Assembly (NCBI GenBank): GCA_023369685.1
Contig: SACZ01000006.1
Location: 1,715-65,714, forward strand
DNA: 64,000 bases
From: Prolixibacteraceae bacterium JC049
GTDB lineage: Bacteria > Bacteroidota > Bacteroidia > Bacteroidales > Prolixibacteraceae
Direction: 5' to 3'
Below the pieces are notes generated by a model. The model did no database searches. It had not been told where the DNA came from and saw nothing but the letters and a program-made list of their open reading frames with translations. Of this stretch, positions 28,276 to 37,723 are shown piece by piece. Each line of letters starts with the position of its first letter. The stretch's first letter is position 1. The translations under genes were made by a program, and so were the position numbers.

Positions 28276-30378
28276 CTAGTGTTTCTCAAAAAAGTCCATA
28301 CCATATTTCGAAACCACATCGTTATAAGCCGCAGCTGCTAATCCATTCCCCCAATCGTAAATGGTGAACACTCCTACACCTTCTCCATCGGGACTGGTAT
28401 AGCCATTATGACCATAATTTTCCATCATAAAGCCATAATCTTTTTCATTAAAGAATGGATACACCTTCTCCCATTGCTCTTTAGAGACATTCTCAGGGCA
28501 GTACATCATGCTAAAAGCAGCTACCAACGCAGCTTTTCCTCGTTTTATATACTGTTCATTCTTAAGCGTTTTCCCGTATTGAATTAGTAAATTACCAATG
28601 ATCGACTGACGAGCATCAATCCATTCTCCATCGGCATTCATAACACCATAACCTCCTACAACGTCGACATACATATAGTTAGGCTGCCAAACAGCTTGAT
28701 ACATGTTCAGCTCGTTTAAAACTCTTTCACCCACATTTATGTATTTTTCATTTTTCGTTATTTCGTAGGCTTTTAAAAGAGCATCAGCCGCCCAATACAT
28801 CGATAATGTATTTTGTTTATACTGATTGTTTCGAGGGATTTTTTTATCTATAAATTCCTTTCCCCACGAAGAACAAGACCAGTAGGTTTCATAATCTTCC
28901 CATTGGCCATTAGGTATTACATTAACCATCATTGCATCCAGCGACTTTAAAGCTGCCTGCAAATATTTTTTCTGCTTATCAACTTTATACAGTTCGATTA
29001 AAAAGATGGATGGAAGCGCTGTTGTTGGACTTTGCTTCAACATGTCGATGACTTTCTGCGTTTTTACATCAATAAATGTGGGAAAGAAACCATCTACATC
29101 CTGATATGTCAACAACTTATCTGCAAATCTTTTACAATAGTCAACCAATCGTTGATCCTTTTCACACTCATTATACCACCTCAACATCTGATATCCTGTT
29201 ACCGCCATATCGTTGGTTTGATAAGGAGACAATTGATTGTCTTCTTTACTCAGGCTTCGATTCCAATGGTTACGATTTGAATTTGTAAAATAATAGGTAT
29301 CCCATCCCAATGGTTGTCTAACGGTTCCTTTATCGGTATTTACCGATTTAACATCACAGGCTATCACTGCCGGGAACAAGCCTTTATCCTGAGGAAATTG
29401 CAATGCCAGTTCTTTGGCTTTGTTGGCCTTATCTAATAAAGAAGCATTTTGCGTTCTCTTTGCATATTTATACAAACCAACAGCACTTCTTAATGAGCAA
29501 AACCAAGCCTGATTCCATATGCTGGGCACTTCACGCACATTGTATTCCCCTTTGTAGTTTGGACTACCTGTATAATTGATGATAAACTGTGGAGCACCTA
29601 CCGTTTTACCATTCAACTCAAACTCCTGATAAACACGAGGCCAGTTTTTAAAAGCCCAATCGTAGGCATATTTACAATATACATCTAAATTAGTTTTCGA
29701 CTTGCATTGTGCCACATAACTTTCTTCACCATATTGTTTCCACAAGAAATCGTGCGCTGTTTTAAAGGGATTATCCAGCTTATCTACTCCTTCGTTAAAA
29801 ATCAGATAAAAAGCAAGTTGTGAGATTCCTTTCTTAAGAATCATTTCTTTCTTCTGAAACAACACATGTTCTTTCACCACATAATCGCTAACACCAATAG
29901 ACATCGTTTTCTTAGGCACATCCATATCCAGGTACCAACGATTTTTATCTGTGTTACGAAGTGCTAAATCTGGCACAACCATCAACTCCTTATCTTTTGA
30001 TGTCCAGATTAAAGCAGGAGAACGCCATACATGATCGGCAATGATATGCTTATCAGTTGGAGTAAGATGACAAGCCCATGTAAAGTCTTGTTCAAAGGCA
30101 GGCGTTAGATTCAGCGACCAACCTTTTCCCTTAAAATCTTCTGTTATCTTTAATTTTACTTCTACTCTAAATAGGTTTTCTTCTATTTTATTAAAGGTAT
30201 AATCCACTTTACCTTCTTGAGGCACATCTGCAGTTATTTGCTCAATATACGCCTTTATCTCTTTAGGAATATTTGCTTCTCCCGGCTTACTTGCTTTCTG
30301 ACACGAAACAAATGTTCCTGTAATCATACAAACAGCCAGTATCTTCACCAGCAATCGTAAATTACATACAAAATTCAT
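28276..30378 (-). CDS. Predicted lipoprotein with all-helical (six-hairpin glycosidase-like) fold
   Basis: I do not recognise a named family for this 700-aa product. It has a lipoprotein signal (VCMITGTFVSCQKAS, Cys26), a beta-rich N-terminal part at about 50-200 (KGWSLNLTPAFEQDF), and then a long helical region with repeated aromatic helices. These include 'YCKYAYDWAFKNWPRVYQEF', 'QAWFCSLRSAVGLYKYAKRT', 'SMYWAADALLKAYEITKNEKY' and 'IYDWGNGLAAAAYNDV', as in (alpha/alpha)6 toroid enzymes such as GH88/GH105/GH127 or some lyases. It is last in the operon, 181 bp after GH105, with a strong hairpin between them. A role in cleaving or processing the same uronic-acid glycan is inferred from position only. 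Confidence 0.65.
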   Translation of the reverse strand: MNFVCNLRLLVKILAVCMITGTFVSCQKASKPGEANIPKEIKAYIEQITADVPQEGKVDYTFNKIEENLFRVEVKLKITEDFKGKGWSLNLTPAFEQDFTWACHLTPTDKHIIADHVWRSPALIWTSKDKELMVVPDLALRNTDKNRWYLDMDVPKKTMSIGVSDYVVKEHVLFQKKEMILKKGISQLAFYLIFNEGVDKLDNPFKTAHDFLWKQYGEESYVAQCKSKTNLDVYCKYAYDWAFKNWPRVYQEFELNGKTVGAPQFIINYTGSPNYKGEYNVREVPSIWNQAWFCSLRSAVGLYKYAKRTQNASLLDKANKAKELALQFPQDKGLFPAVIACDVKSVNTDKGTVRQPLGWDTYYFTNSNRNHWNRSLSKEDNQLSPYQTNDMAVTGYQMLRWYNECEKDQRLVDYCKRFADKLLTYQDVDGFFPTFIDVKTQKVIDMLKQSPTTALPSIFLIELYKVDKQKKYLQAALKSLDAMMVNVIPNGQWEDYETYWSCSSWGKEFIDKKIPRNNQYKQNTLSMYWAADALLKAYEITKNEKYINVGERVLNELNMYQAVWQPNYMYVDVVGGYGVMNADGEWIDARQSIIGNLLIQYGKTLKNEQYIKRGKAALVAAFSMMYCPENVSKEQWEKVYPFFNEKDYGFMMENYGHNGYTSPDGEGVGVFTIYDWGNGLAAAAYNDVVSKYGMDFFEKH

Positions 30379-30418
30379 AGTTATTCAGTTTATTGATTGA
30401 TTCGTTTTATTGGAGGTT

Positions 30419-30451
30419 CCCCTATTCTATTCAATTGAAATAGAACAGGGG
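30419..30451 (-). promoter_or_regulatory. Strong hairpin inside the enzyme operon
   Basis: CCCCTATTCTATT pairs with AATAGAACAGGGG: 13 bp with one A/C mismatch (a G-U pair in the minus-strand RNA) around a 7-nt loop. No T-tract follows on the minus strand, so it looks more like an RNA-stability or processing element than a terminator. It separates the GH105 gene from the last gene of the operon. Confidence 0.6.
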
Positions 30452-30559
30452 CTAAACTCAATATTTATTGCGCAAAAAATCCTTGAAATAATCTCAACTA
30501 ATATCGCTTATAGGACTTCTTTTTATTTAGATTTTTCATTGATTCCCATTAGCCTGCAT

Positions 30560-31669
30560 TCATTTGCTTAACTTGTAAATTTCAGTTCCTGCCATTAAAA
30601 AGGCACCAACTCCATATACTTCTGTCATCTCTTTTTTAGTCATCTTCGGATTTTCACCAATAGGCTGTACCCATCCCAACTTGCCATCGGGATATACTGC
30701 TTCAGTCAATGCTTTCCACCCTTTTAAAACAACAGGCAGGTATTTTTCTCTATCTAAATATCCATTATTAATTCCCCATGCTAAACCATATACAAAAAAG
30801 GAAGAACTACTTGTTTCCGGATTAGGATAGCTCTCATAATCGAGCATACTTGCATGCCAATATCCATCCTTATCCTGAAGAGAAGCGATTTTTTGAGCCA
30901 TATCTGTAAATAGTTTCTCAAACCACATTTTTTCATAGTATCTGTTAGGTAACTCCTTAAGAATAATTGGTAAACCTCCAAATACCCAACCATTTCCACG
31001 TCCCCAAAACATTTTCTTTCCGTTGGGTTCTTTTTGGTGGAAATAACGGCTATCTCTGAAAAATAAGTGTTCTTCATGGTCGTATAAGAAATCGGTGGTT
31101 GCCTTATACTCGCTATACATAAATTCAAGGTATTTCACCTCGTTGGTAATTCGGTACATCTTCGTCCAAACAGTTGGAGCCATAAACAAAGCATCGCACC
31201 ATGACCACCTTTCTGCAGCCGATTCATGACGGTGCCAGGTATGATCGAGCGATCTCTTGCTAGGAGCACTTAAAATGCGATCGAAATGAGCACGCATAGG
31301 CTCAATCATCTTTTTTTCTTTCTTCAAGCGAAACATCTCCAAATACATTATTCCTACCGCATAATCATCGGCATGGTATTTGGCATCGCTCGACCATCGA
31401 GGCATCTTTGCCCATTTAGCTTCGTCTCCTTTTTCAATTAACCAGTTGATATATTTATCAGATGGAGCCATTTTTCCAAACTCCATCATTCCTGCATAAA
31501 GAGCTCCATTTGTCCAATCATTAACCTTATGGCGTAACTCCTGCTTGCATTGCCAATCGGCTACAGAAGTCATGATATTCATTACATTTTCTTTTTTGGG
31601 AATTCTATTCTGAGCAAAGAGGGTAACTCCCCATACAGATGCAATTAACAATAATACAATTTTCTTCAT
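30560..31669 (-). CDS. GH105 unsaturated uronyl hydrolase (YteR-like)
   Basis: GH105 enzymes remove the 4,5-unsaturated uronic acid left at the non-reducing end of oligosaccharides by polysaccharide lyases, by hydrating the double bond. The 369-aa product has a signal peptide (LLIASVWGVTLFAQ) and the (alpha/alpha)6 markers 'DWTNGALYAGMMEFGK', 'HADDYAVGIMYLEMF', 'RWSWCDALFMAPTVWTK' (catalytic-type Asp159) and 'MFWGRGNGWVFGGL'. It is of full family length, with all expected motifs intact. It is fourth in the enzyme operon, 21 bp after the BNR_4 gene. Known substrates of the family are rhamnogalacturonan and ulvan fragments; which applies here is not visible. Confidence 0.92.
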   Translation of the reverse strand: MKKIVLLLIASVWGVTLFAQNRIPKKENVMNIMTSVADWQCKQELRHKVNDWTNGALYAGMMEFGKMAPSDKYINWLIEKGDEAKWAKMPRWSSDAKYHADDYAVGIMYLEMFRLKKEKKMIEPMRAHFDRILSAPSKRSLDHTWHRHESAAERWSWCDALFMAPTVWTKMYRITNEVKYLEFMYSEYKATTDFLYDHEEHLFFRDSRYFHQKEPNGKKMFWGRGNGWVFGGLPIILKELPNRYYEKMWFEKLFTDMAQKIASLQDKDGYWHASMLDYESYPNPETSSSSFFVYGLAWGINNGYLDREKYLPVVLKGWKALTEAVYPDGKLGWVQPIGENPKMTKKEMTEVYGVGAFLMAGTEIYKLSK

Positions 31670-31690
31670 TTTGTTTTTATTTAGGAATTA

Positions 31691-33394
31691 TCAATTTACC
31701 TCTATCTTTTTATAAATCTCATCGGCATAAAACGTATCATTCCCTTCTGAAAATGCTCTTAGTAAGACATCGCCTTTCCCATCAAAAATTATCTTGTTTT
31801 TATTTAAACGGGCATTCCCCTCCACTACTTCAAATTTAACAAAAGCATTCTTTTTATTACTGGAAGTAATAATCTTTGCATGTTTCCCCGGCTTGCATTC
31901 CCCTTTGATTTTCAAGCTAATTTGCTGTACCTCCTTCCCTCCAGCTATGTGTTTAAGGTACTTGTAGCGGTTGACCATTTCCCACTTCTCTTCACCATTT
32001 TCTTTTACGGCTCCAATTCGTGGATACATTCCCTTTTCAAAGTGTTCGAACTCCAGAAAAGTTCCATTTATATGTACATTATTAGCCCTGTCCATTATTA
32101 AGCGATGATAAAAGATAATGTAAGCACCACTCTCGTTCCAAGGCGCAGGAGGTTGTATTATTAATTCTCCAAGTCCTTTGTCCCAATCGGTTACATTAGT
32201 AGGAGCTGACTTTACATACAACCCTCGCCCTTTTCCCTTATTGCGCTGACGATATGCAAAATAGATCATATTATCATTATCAATCACCGGGGTATCGTAG
32301 CTAAAATCACCTTTAGGAGTTGTTGTTCCCAATTGTACCCATTCAGCATCAGTCATAGGAGAAAACGCCGCATCTGAAATACAATGCTTGGTCCTAAAAT
32401 ATTCGTCACAAGCAGCATGGTTTCCTGGCATGTAGTGCAATTTCCCATTTTTGTCGAAAACCACACTTCCCTGGCTATGCGAATCAATATGTCCATAAAC
32501 AGATTGAAGCCCCATGTACTTATTTCTAACAATTGTCTTTCCTGTTACTCGCTTCGGACGCGTAATCTCGGCAATATACCCCTGATTTACATTTTTACGT
32601 TCTCCTTTTTCTAAGATCTTCTTTTCATCGAATCCTGAATAAGTTAAATACGTTTTATTTCCCTTGGTAGCCATTGCAGCACACCCACCCGAGTGGTTAG
32701 TTGTTCCACCTAGTCGTTCTCCAATTAAAGTAGTATTGAACGAGATTGTACCATCTGTATTTCGATATGGAGTTAAGAACTTTACAATCGTTACATTCGA
32801 AATAGTCCATGTCACCAAACGTTTGGGCCATCCTAAACTACTTAACGATGCACCCGATTCATTTATTAAAATACCAGGAGTTTCGCCATTGTTATAATTA
32901 TGACCAGTAAACTCTTCCAGAATGACATTGCTAGCTTTGGGAAATAATTGCACCTGAAAATTATCGTTATTGATATTATCCAGATATAAAATTGCCCAAT
33001 TCTGCTTTCCATCTACCAGGTAGTTTAATGTCATATATAGATGGTCGTCAGTTGTTATGGCTACTCTTGGCTTAGTGTGCGTGGTTAATTTATGCAAGTT
33101 AGAAATCTCCTTTCCGGGATACTTCTTTTGCAAGTCATCCAGGTAATTGATTTTTACCCACAATCCATTACGCAAAGTTCTGATGTAACCAAACTCTTCG
33201 TGAATATTGAATCCATAAGGACGGTTTTTACTATCAAAAGCCACAGTCGAGAAATGGTAAAAATCGATGTTATTATAAACCATCTCTTTATGGTTCTCTG
33301 CAGGCATTTTAAAAGGTGCAAATTGTTGCGCAATAACACTATTTGTCTCCAACACACAAACTAAAAGGAGACAAATATATACTACATAATTCAT
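31691..33394 (-). CDS. BNR_4 seven-bladed propeller protein, candidate polysaccharide lyase
   Basis: A 567-aa secreted protein (signal peptide ICLLLVCVLETNSVIAQQ) with BNR_4-type propeller repeats at about 40-420 ('VAFDSKNRPYGFNIHEEFGY', 'SQGSVVFDKNGKLHYMPGNH', 'DTPVIDNDNMIYFAYRQRNK') and a beta-sandwich tail at about 480-567. Conserved-looking His positions sit in blade loops: H165 (FTGHNYN), H234 (TTNHSGGCAA) and H306 (DSHSQGS). The same fold is used by ulvan lyases of PL24/PL25, where His and Tyr act in catalysis. It lies three bases after GH172 and just before GH105, which needs a lyase product. This makes it the best lyase candidate in the operon. It could instead be a non-catalytic or hydrolytic propeller. 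Confidence 0.8.
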   Translation of the reverse strand: MNYVVYICLLLVCVLETNSVIAQQFAPFKMPAENHKEMVYNNIDFYHFSTVAFDSKNRPYGFNIHEEFGYIRTLRNGLWVKINYLDDLQKKYPGKEISNLHKLTTHTKPRVAITTDDHLYMTLNYLVDGKQNWAILYLDNINNDNFQVQLFPKASNVILEEFTGHNYNNGETPGILINESGASLSSLGWPKRLVTWTISNVTIVKFLTPYRNTDGTISFNTTLIGERLGGTTNHSGGCAAMATKGNKTYLTYSGFDEKKILEKGERKNVNQGYIAEITRPKRVTGKTIVRNKYMGLQSVYGHIDSHSQGSVVFDKNGKLHYMPGNHAACDEYFRTKHCISDAAFSPMTDAEWVQLGTTTPKGDFSYDTPVIDNDNMIYFAYRQRNKGKGRGLYVKSAPTNVTDWDKGLGELIIQPPAPWNESGAYIIFYHRLIMDRANNVHINGTFLEFEHFEKGMYPRIGAVKENGEEKWEMVNRYKYLKHIAGGKEVQQISLKIKGECKPGKHAKIITSSNKKNAFVKFEVVEGNARLNKNKIIFDGKGDVLLRAFSEGNDTFYADEIYKKIEVN

Positions 33395-33397
33395 TGT

Positions 33398-34564
33398 TTA
33401 TTTCACCTTCAAATCTTTAGCCTCAGGAAATTCTGGAAACTTGTTATGAGGTTCGGTCTGATACCAGAAACCCACAGACGACACATCATCCTGAAGTGGA
33501 TAATAATTGGACGCACCATCTTCCCATCCTAATATTTGAATCTGCATTTTAAAGTCTTTTTTGAATCGAACAGGATCCATAATATGCCATCTGTACTGTC
33601 CAAAACAACCTTCATAATCGTAATGATCTTTTGCTACGCTAAAGCCGGAATAGGGAGAGTTAAAAGGGACATATTCCCAGTTTTTCCATCCTTTATCGAA
33701 AAACTTCTTGTAGGCATAAGATCCCAAGAAATAATCTTCTTCGCCTGTTCCATGAATAGTTGCATGCTTGGTATCACTATCGATGAACATTTCAACTTCA
33801 CCTTCGCCCCACCAACGTTTTGAATGAGTTCCGCGGGCAATAAAGGTTCCAACATAATGTCCCTTTCCTTCAATATTGTCAACTACTACGTATTCTTTTT
33901 TAAACGGCACCTTTTTCACACGTCGGTATTGTGCATGAAAATAAGCCGCTTTTCGTGGCACTTTACAAAGGGTATAGTTTACCTGATAGTAGAGAGTAGT
34001 CCTGTTTTTATCCAGATTTTCCATAGTTATACGGCATTTCTTACGAAATGGCATTTGCCAGAATGAATTCAATCCATTCAATGGATTTACCACAACTGGC
34101 ACTGAATTGATTCGTGGCATATTTTGTGGTCCCCAGGCATTACAAAAGAAATCTCCCACCGGCACTTCAACCGAAGGTTCCTTTTCGTCATCCCAATAAA
34201 ATCGAAGAATTCTTAACCGGTCATCCACATCGCGACCTATTGTCATCCAAATATGGTTGATTACTCCCGATCCATCAATTTCTGCAAGAGTAACCTCTTC
34301 TCCTGATTCAATGAAAATATAAGGATTGGCTTTCCAGCCATATTTTGTAGAGTTGGCTTTGGCATTGCCTTTTGTTGGATCAATCTTGCCTCCTTCTCCT
34401 TTTCCTCCGGACAAGTTCTCTGGGGAAATTGACCGGCTTTCTGCATCTTGTAGCATGTACAAGTTATTTACATAAGGTACCTGGTAAGCTCCGTTCTGAG
34501 CCTTCCCCACCGAAGCTAATAAAGCTCCTATCATTACCAGCATTAAAAATTTAAATGTCTTCAT
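33398..34564 (-). CDS. DUF2961 / GH172 family glycoside hydrolase
   Basis: The 388-aa product has a signal peptide (LVMIGALLASVGKAQ) and the DUF2961 fold: 'SISPENLSGGKGEGGKID' at the start, 'VINHIWMTIG', 'RFYWDDEKEPSVEVPVGDFF' and 'FYCNAWGP'-like elements. 'WWGEGEVEMFIDSD' is followed by 'HGTGEEDYFLGSY'. The two Glu residues E254 and E275 are 21 residues apart, as in the catalytic pair reported for the founding GH172 enzyme. GH172 members act on fructofuranose or D-arabinofuranose linkages. Many Bacteroidota members in PULs are uncharacterised, so the sugar here is open. It is second in the enzyme operon, 20 bp after GH2. Confidence 0.85.
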   Translation of the reverse strand: MKTFKFLMLVMIGALLASVGKAQNGAYQVPYVNNLYMLQDAESRSISPENLSGGKGEGGKIDPTKGNAKANSTKYGWKANPYIFIESGEEVTLAEIDGSGVINHIWMTIGRDVDDRLRILRFYWDDEKEPSVEVPVGDFFCNAWGPQNMPRINSVPVVVNPLNGLNSFWQMPFRKKCRITMENLDKNRTTLYYQVNYTLCKVPRKAAYFHAQYRRVKKVPFKKEYVVVDNIEGKGHYVGTFIARGTHSKRWWGEGEVEMFIDSDTKHATIHGTGEEDYFLGSYAYKKFFDKGWKNWEYVPFNSPYSGFSVAKDHYDYEGCFGQYRWHIMDPVRFKKDFKMQIQILGWEDGASNYYPLQDDVSSVGFWYQTEPHNKFPEFPEAKDLKVK

Positions 34565-34584
34565 TTTGTATAATATTTAATCAA

Positions 34585-37224
34585 CTATTTCTCTTTTTCG
34601 CCAAATGCATTTTGCTGTTTCTCAATTTTCTTCAACTCATCTTTCAATGCTGCTGCATCTACTTTTTTATTGTTTCGCACTGAAAACTGTCGCCTCGCTT
34701 TCTTTCTTTTTAAAATATCCGCGTCGAATACCATTGCATTACCAGCATACTGTGTCTCTATTTCCACACTTGACTCTTTTGGGGTATGAATTCCCTGATA
34801 TTTAGGTCGTGCAATAACTTTTATCTTTCCTGGATTTACTCCAGATCGAACCAGAACAGAAGCTACGCCATACTCCAGTTTTACTGAGTTGTCATCATTT
34901 CCATCAGGAAAAACCAACTCTCCGGCTCCTTCCAGCTCAAATGTGATTATCTGATTATTCAATCGCTTAACAACACCATTTTCATCTGTAACCATAGCAT
35001 GCACTACTACTAGATCGCTTCCATCGGCACACATATCCAAACCTTCATCATCGACCCATAGCTTTATTTTTACCGGGCGAATTGATGGCTGTACCTTATG
35101 AGTTGCAACCAGTTCCCCATTAATATATCCTTTAGCTTCCATGTAAGCTTCGTTGTACTTTCTACCACGACTTAACGCTTTGTATGCGAAGAAATCCCAG
35201 GCTTCAGGAAAAGTTATAATTGGATATTTTATTCCATTATTGTCGAAATTTCTCTTATACGAGTATTGTTTTCCGTTGGCAAAAACTTTTAATGTAACAC
35301 TATCACAATTACTGTAAACCGTTACATTTTCATTACTAAACGGAGTCATTTCGTGAGCAATATGTACCATTGGGCCACTATCAAAAAGGTTGCTATTTAC
35401 CTGTGGATTACGCTGTGCCGTAAACATATGATAGCTTGTTTTGGGATAACGAAAAGCATTCATTATTCCACCATAAAACGGATCGGGATGATAGCCTCTC
35501 TGGTGATCGAAGGAGTGCCACAAACATCCTCCCAAATAGAAATCAGGCATTCTCTCTATGTAATCAAAACAGGTAAAGCGATCGGCATAATGAGGTTTTG
35601 CATAGTGCTCTGCCTGAATAAGCATTGGCTGCTCTCCCCATGATAAATGTACCCTGCTATTACTATTGTGGCTGCTCCATGAATCTACATTATCTCCCCA
35701 TTCGCGAGTCAGAATATTCTTCTTGGTTCCAAATTTCTCGAAATTGTCCTCTAAATACCTTGGATGTAGGAACAATACAGGAAAAAACTTAGCACTCTTT
35801 ATGTGTCCATCACACACACTAAACCTTTCTCCTTCAACAAACTCTTCGGTAACAATATCTCGCACATTGATTGCAAAATAATCGGGATACCAGGTCTCAT
35901 TCAAAATTGGTTCCCACAAAAACACAGAAGCATGATTTCGATCTCGTCTAATCATATTTCTAATATCAGAATACACTCTTTTTTCGAAAATTGGTTCTTT
36001 TGACCACCATTGCCATCCCGGAGTATTAACAATTACGAAAAGTCCCAACTGGTCGCACGCATCCATAAATGCTGGATCCTGAGGATAGTGCGCATTTCGA
36101 ATGATGGTCATTCCCGCATCGCGCAATTTCTTTGCATCACGCCAATGCAGCGAATTGGATAACGCATGACCAACTGTTGCAAAGTCCTGATGACGATTAG
36201 CTCCAACTAATTTCTGATCATATTTCTTCCCATTTAGCCATAAACCATCTTTCCCTTTGAGCTCAATGTATCGAATTCCGATTTGCTTTCTATAGCCATC
36301 AACAACATGCCCCTTTTTATCTTTTACGGCAATAAATAAATCGTATAATTCCGGAGCTTCCGGAGTCCATAACTTAGGATTATCGACCGCTATTACAACT
36401 TCTCCTTCTTTAGCCGATTCCTTTGAAAGCTTAATGCTTTTAGCAACTTCAGCAACTACTTTGCCACTGTCTTTATCTCTTAATGTTAAGACCATCGTCC
36501 CCTTAAATAAAGAGCTCTCCTCATTTCGGACATGGTATTTTACATTAACATCTGCTTTCTTTCCTGACACATTGGATGAGCTTACTACCACTCCACCTCC
36601 AGCTACAATATTCTCATAGTTGGCATCGGTTATGTGTACCTTATTGTGTGATATTAACCAGCAATCGCGGTAGATACCTCCGAAGTAAGTAAAATCCAGC
36701 ACTTCCTGCTTTTTCCCCGGAGGCACCACCGGATCGTTCGAGTTATCTGCTTTTATGGCTATAATATTCTTTCCTTCGTAGTTTACTGCATTGGTAATAT
36801 CAACAATGGCAGGTAAATACCCTCCGAATTGTTCTTTCAACAACTTTCCATTGACATATATTTCCGATTTGCCCATGATAGCTTCGAAGTGCAAAAAGTG
36901 CTTTTTCCCTTTTTGTAATCGGCTTCCTTCGAATTGCTTCCTATACCAAACTACACCTTGATAATTAATGCATCCACTTGCTTCTTCTGGCAGTTTTTCT
37001 ATGCCATGTGGAAGATTCACAACCTCCCAATCGGAATCATTATAGTTCAGTGTAACTGGTAACTGAACATCTCCTTTTTTAAACTTCCATCCAGGATTAA
37101 ATGATTTTACAGTTCTACCCGACTCTTCTATCTGATAATACCCAGCCGTACTAAAAGTTACTTTTTTAGCAGATGAGCCTAGGCACAATATCAGCATTAA
37201 AATCACCACAGGAATTTGTTTCAT
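34585..37224 (-). CDS. GH2 family beta-glycosidase
   Basis: First gene of the enzyme operon, 879 aa from this start. It has the full GH2 layout: a jelly-roll sugar-binding domain at about 40-205, an Ig-like domain at about 215-320, a TIM barrel at about 325-610 and extra C-terminal sandwiches. Counting from the upstream Met, the acid/base is E455 in 'LWEPILNET' and the nucleophile is E520 in 'LTREWGDNVD'; both are present. I chose Met13 (MKQIPVVILMLILCLGSSAKK), because it starts a proper signal peptide and the upstream residues overlap the conserved leader with its CAATCGATTG site. The usual activities are beta-galactosidase or beta-glucuronidase; which applies cannot be read by eye. Confidence 0.92.
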   Translation of the reverse strand: MKQIPVVILMLILCLGSSAKKVTFSTAGYYQIEESGRTVKSFNPGWKFKKGDVQLPVTLNYNDSDWEVVNLPHGIEKLPEEASGCINYQGVVWYRKQFEGSRLQKGKKHFLHFEAIMGKSEIYVNGKLLKEQFGGYLPAIVDITNAVNYEGKNIIAIKADNSNDPVVPPGKKQEVLDFTYFGGIYRDCWLISHNKVHITDANYENIVAGGGVVVSSSNVSGKKADVNVKYHVRNEESSLFKGTMVLTLRDKDSGKVVAEVAKSIKLSKESAKEGEVVIAVDNPKLWTPEAPELYDLFIAVKDKKGHVVDGYRKQIGIRYIELKGKDGLWLNGKKYDQKLVGANRHQDFATVGHALSNSLHWRDAKKLRDAGMTIIRNAHYPQDPAFMDACDQLGLFVIVNTPGWQWWSKEPIFEKRVYSDIRNMIRRDRNHASVFLWEPILNETWYPDYFAINVRDIVTEEFVEGERFSVCDGHIKSAKFFPVLFLHPRYLEDNFEKFGTKKNILTREWGDNVDSWSSHNSNSRVHLSWGEQPMLIQAEHYAKPHYADRFTCFDYIERMPDFYLGGCLWHSFDHQRGYHPDPFYGGIMNAFRYPKTSYHMFTAQRNPQVNSNLFDSGPMVHIAHEMTPFSNENVTVYSNCDSVTLKVFANGKQYSYKRNFDNNGIKYPIITFPEAWDFFAYKALSRGRKYNEAYMEAKGYINGELVATHKVQPSIRPVKIKLWVDDEGLDMCADGSDLVVVHAMVTDENGVVKRLNNQIITFELEGAGELVFPDGNDDNSVKLEYGVASVLVRSGVNPGKIKVIARPKYQGIHTPKESSVEIETQYAGNAMVFDADILKRKKARRQFSVRNNKKVDAAALKDELKKIEKQQNAFGEKEK

Positions 37225-37247
37225 CTTCTTAAACGTATTTATAATTA

Positions 37248-37257
37248 CAATCGATTG
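37248..37257. promoter_or_regulatory. CAATCGATTG palindromic site in the GH2 leader
   Basis: A perfect 10-bp palindrome with central CG, in the context TGCAATCGATTGTA on the minus strand, about 24 bp before the GH2 start. It has the form of a LacI-family half-symmetrical operator. The same site occurs at 53171-53180 and, as GCAATCGATTGC, at 52920-52931. Confidence 0.6.
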
Positions 37258-37328
37258 CACATTCGTTTCAATAAAAATCCTTCATCATTATATGAAGGAA
37301 TAATCAAAAGCAAGATCATTTTGCCACA

Positions 37329-37348
37329 CAAACTTAAACGTTTTAGCA
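37329..37348 (-). promoter_or_regulatory. -7 element overlapped by AAACGTTT operator (enzyme operon)
   Basis: On the minus strand TGCTAAAACGTTTAA (37334-37348) runs directly into TAAGTTTG (37329-37336), a match to the Bacteroidota -7 consensus TAnnTTTG. A protein bound at the AACGTT-centred palindrome would cover the promoter, as LacI-type repressors do. The same arrangement, base for base, is found at 53250-53269. Confidence 0.7.
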
Positions 37349-37667
37349 CAGAAAATAAAATTACTTCCGAAAAATATTTTTTACTTATCTATTTGTTAAG
37401 ATAGACATCTCTTACGGGAGTTTATTTCTTCGCCAACATAAAGTATCAATGTTCTTTCACAAGAATGTCTTACTGCACACAAAGCCCTCACTACTCACAA
37501 GTAACAAAACACTTAGCAAGTAATACTTGCTATAAAAACAGACAGATTCTACCCTAACTTCATCTGTGAATTATCGGACAAAAACCACTACTATTATCTT
37601 GTCAACATTTCATCGATTATTTGTACTTCTAAGCGATTTATGCTATTCAGTTTCTTCTATATAGTAA

Positions 37668-37697
37668 AGGCTGTTCAAATAAAAAATTGAACAGCCT
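37668..37697 (-). terminator. Terminator closing PUL C
   Basis: AGGCTGTTCAA pairs perfectly with TTGAACAGCCT around an 8-nt AT loop, 26 bp after the last susD stop. Only a short T-stretch follows, so read-through is possible. Confidence 0.7.
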
Positions 37698-37723
37698 CTG
37701 TAAATAACCAAGTGTTTACAAGA

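Larger units (their letters stand above)
37225..37723. other. Promoter region of the enzyme operon plus terminator of PUL C (499 bp)
   Basis: From right to left on the minus strand it holds the PUL C terminator (37668-37697), an AT-rich stretch without recognised content, a -7/operator block (37329-37348), and a leader with a CAATCGATTG palindrome ending at the GH2 start. It is clearly related in sequence to 53145-53300. Confidence 0.75.
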
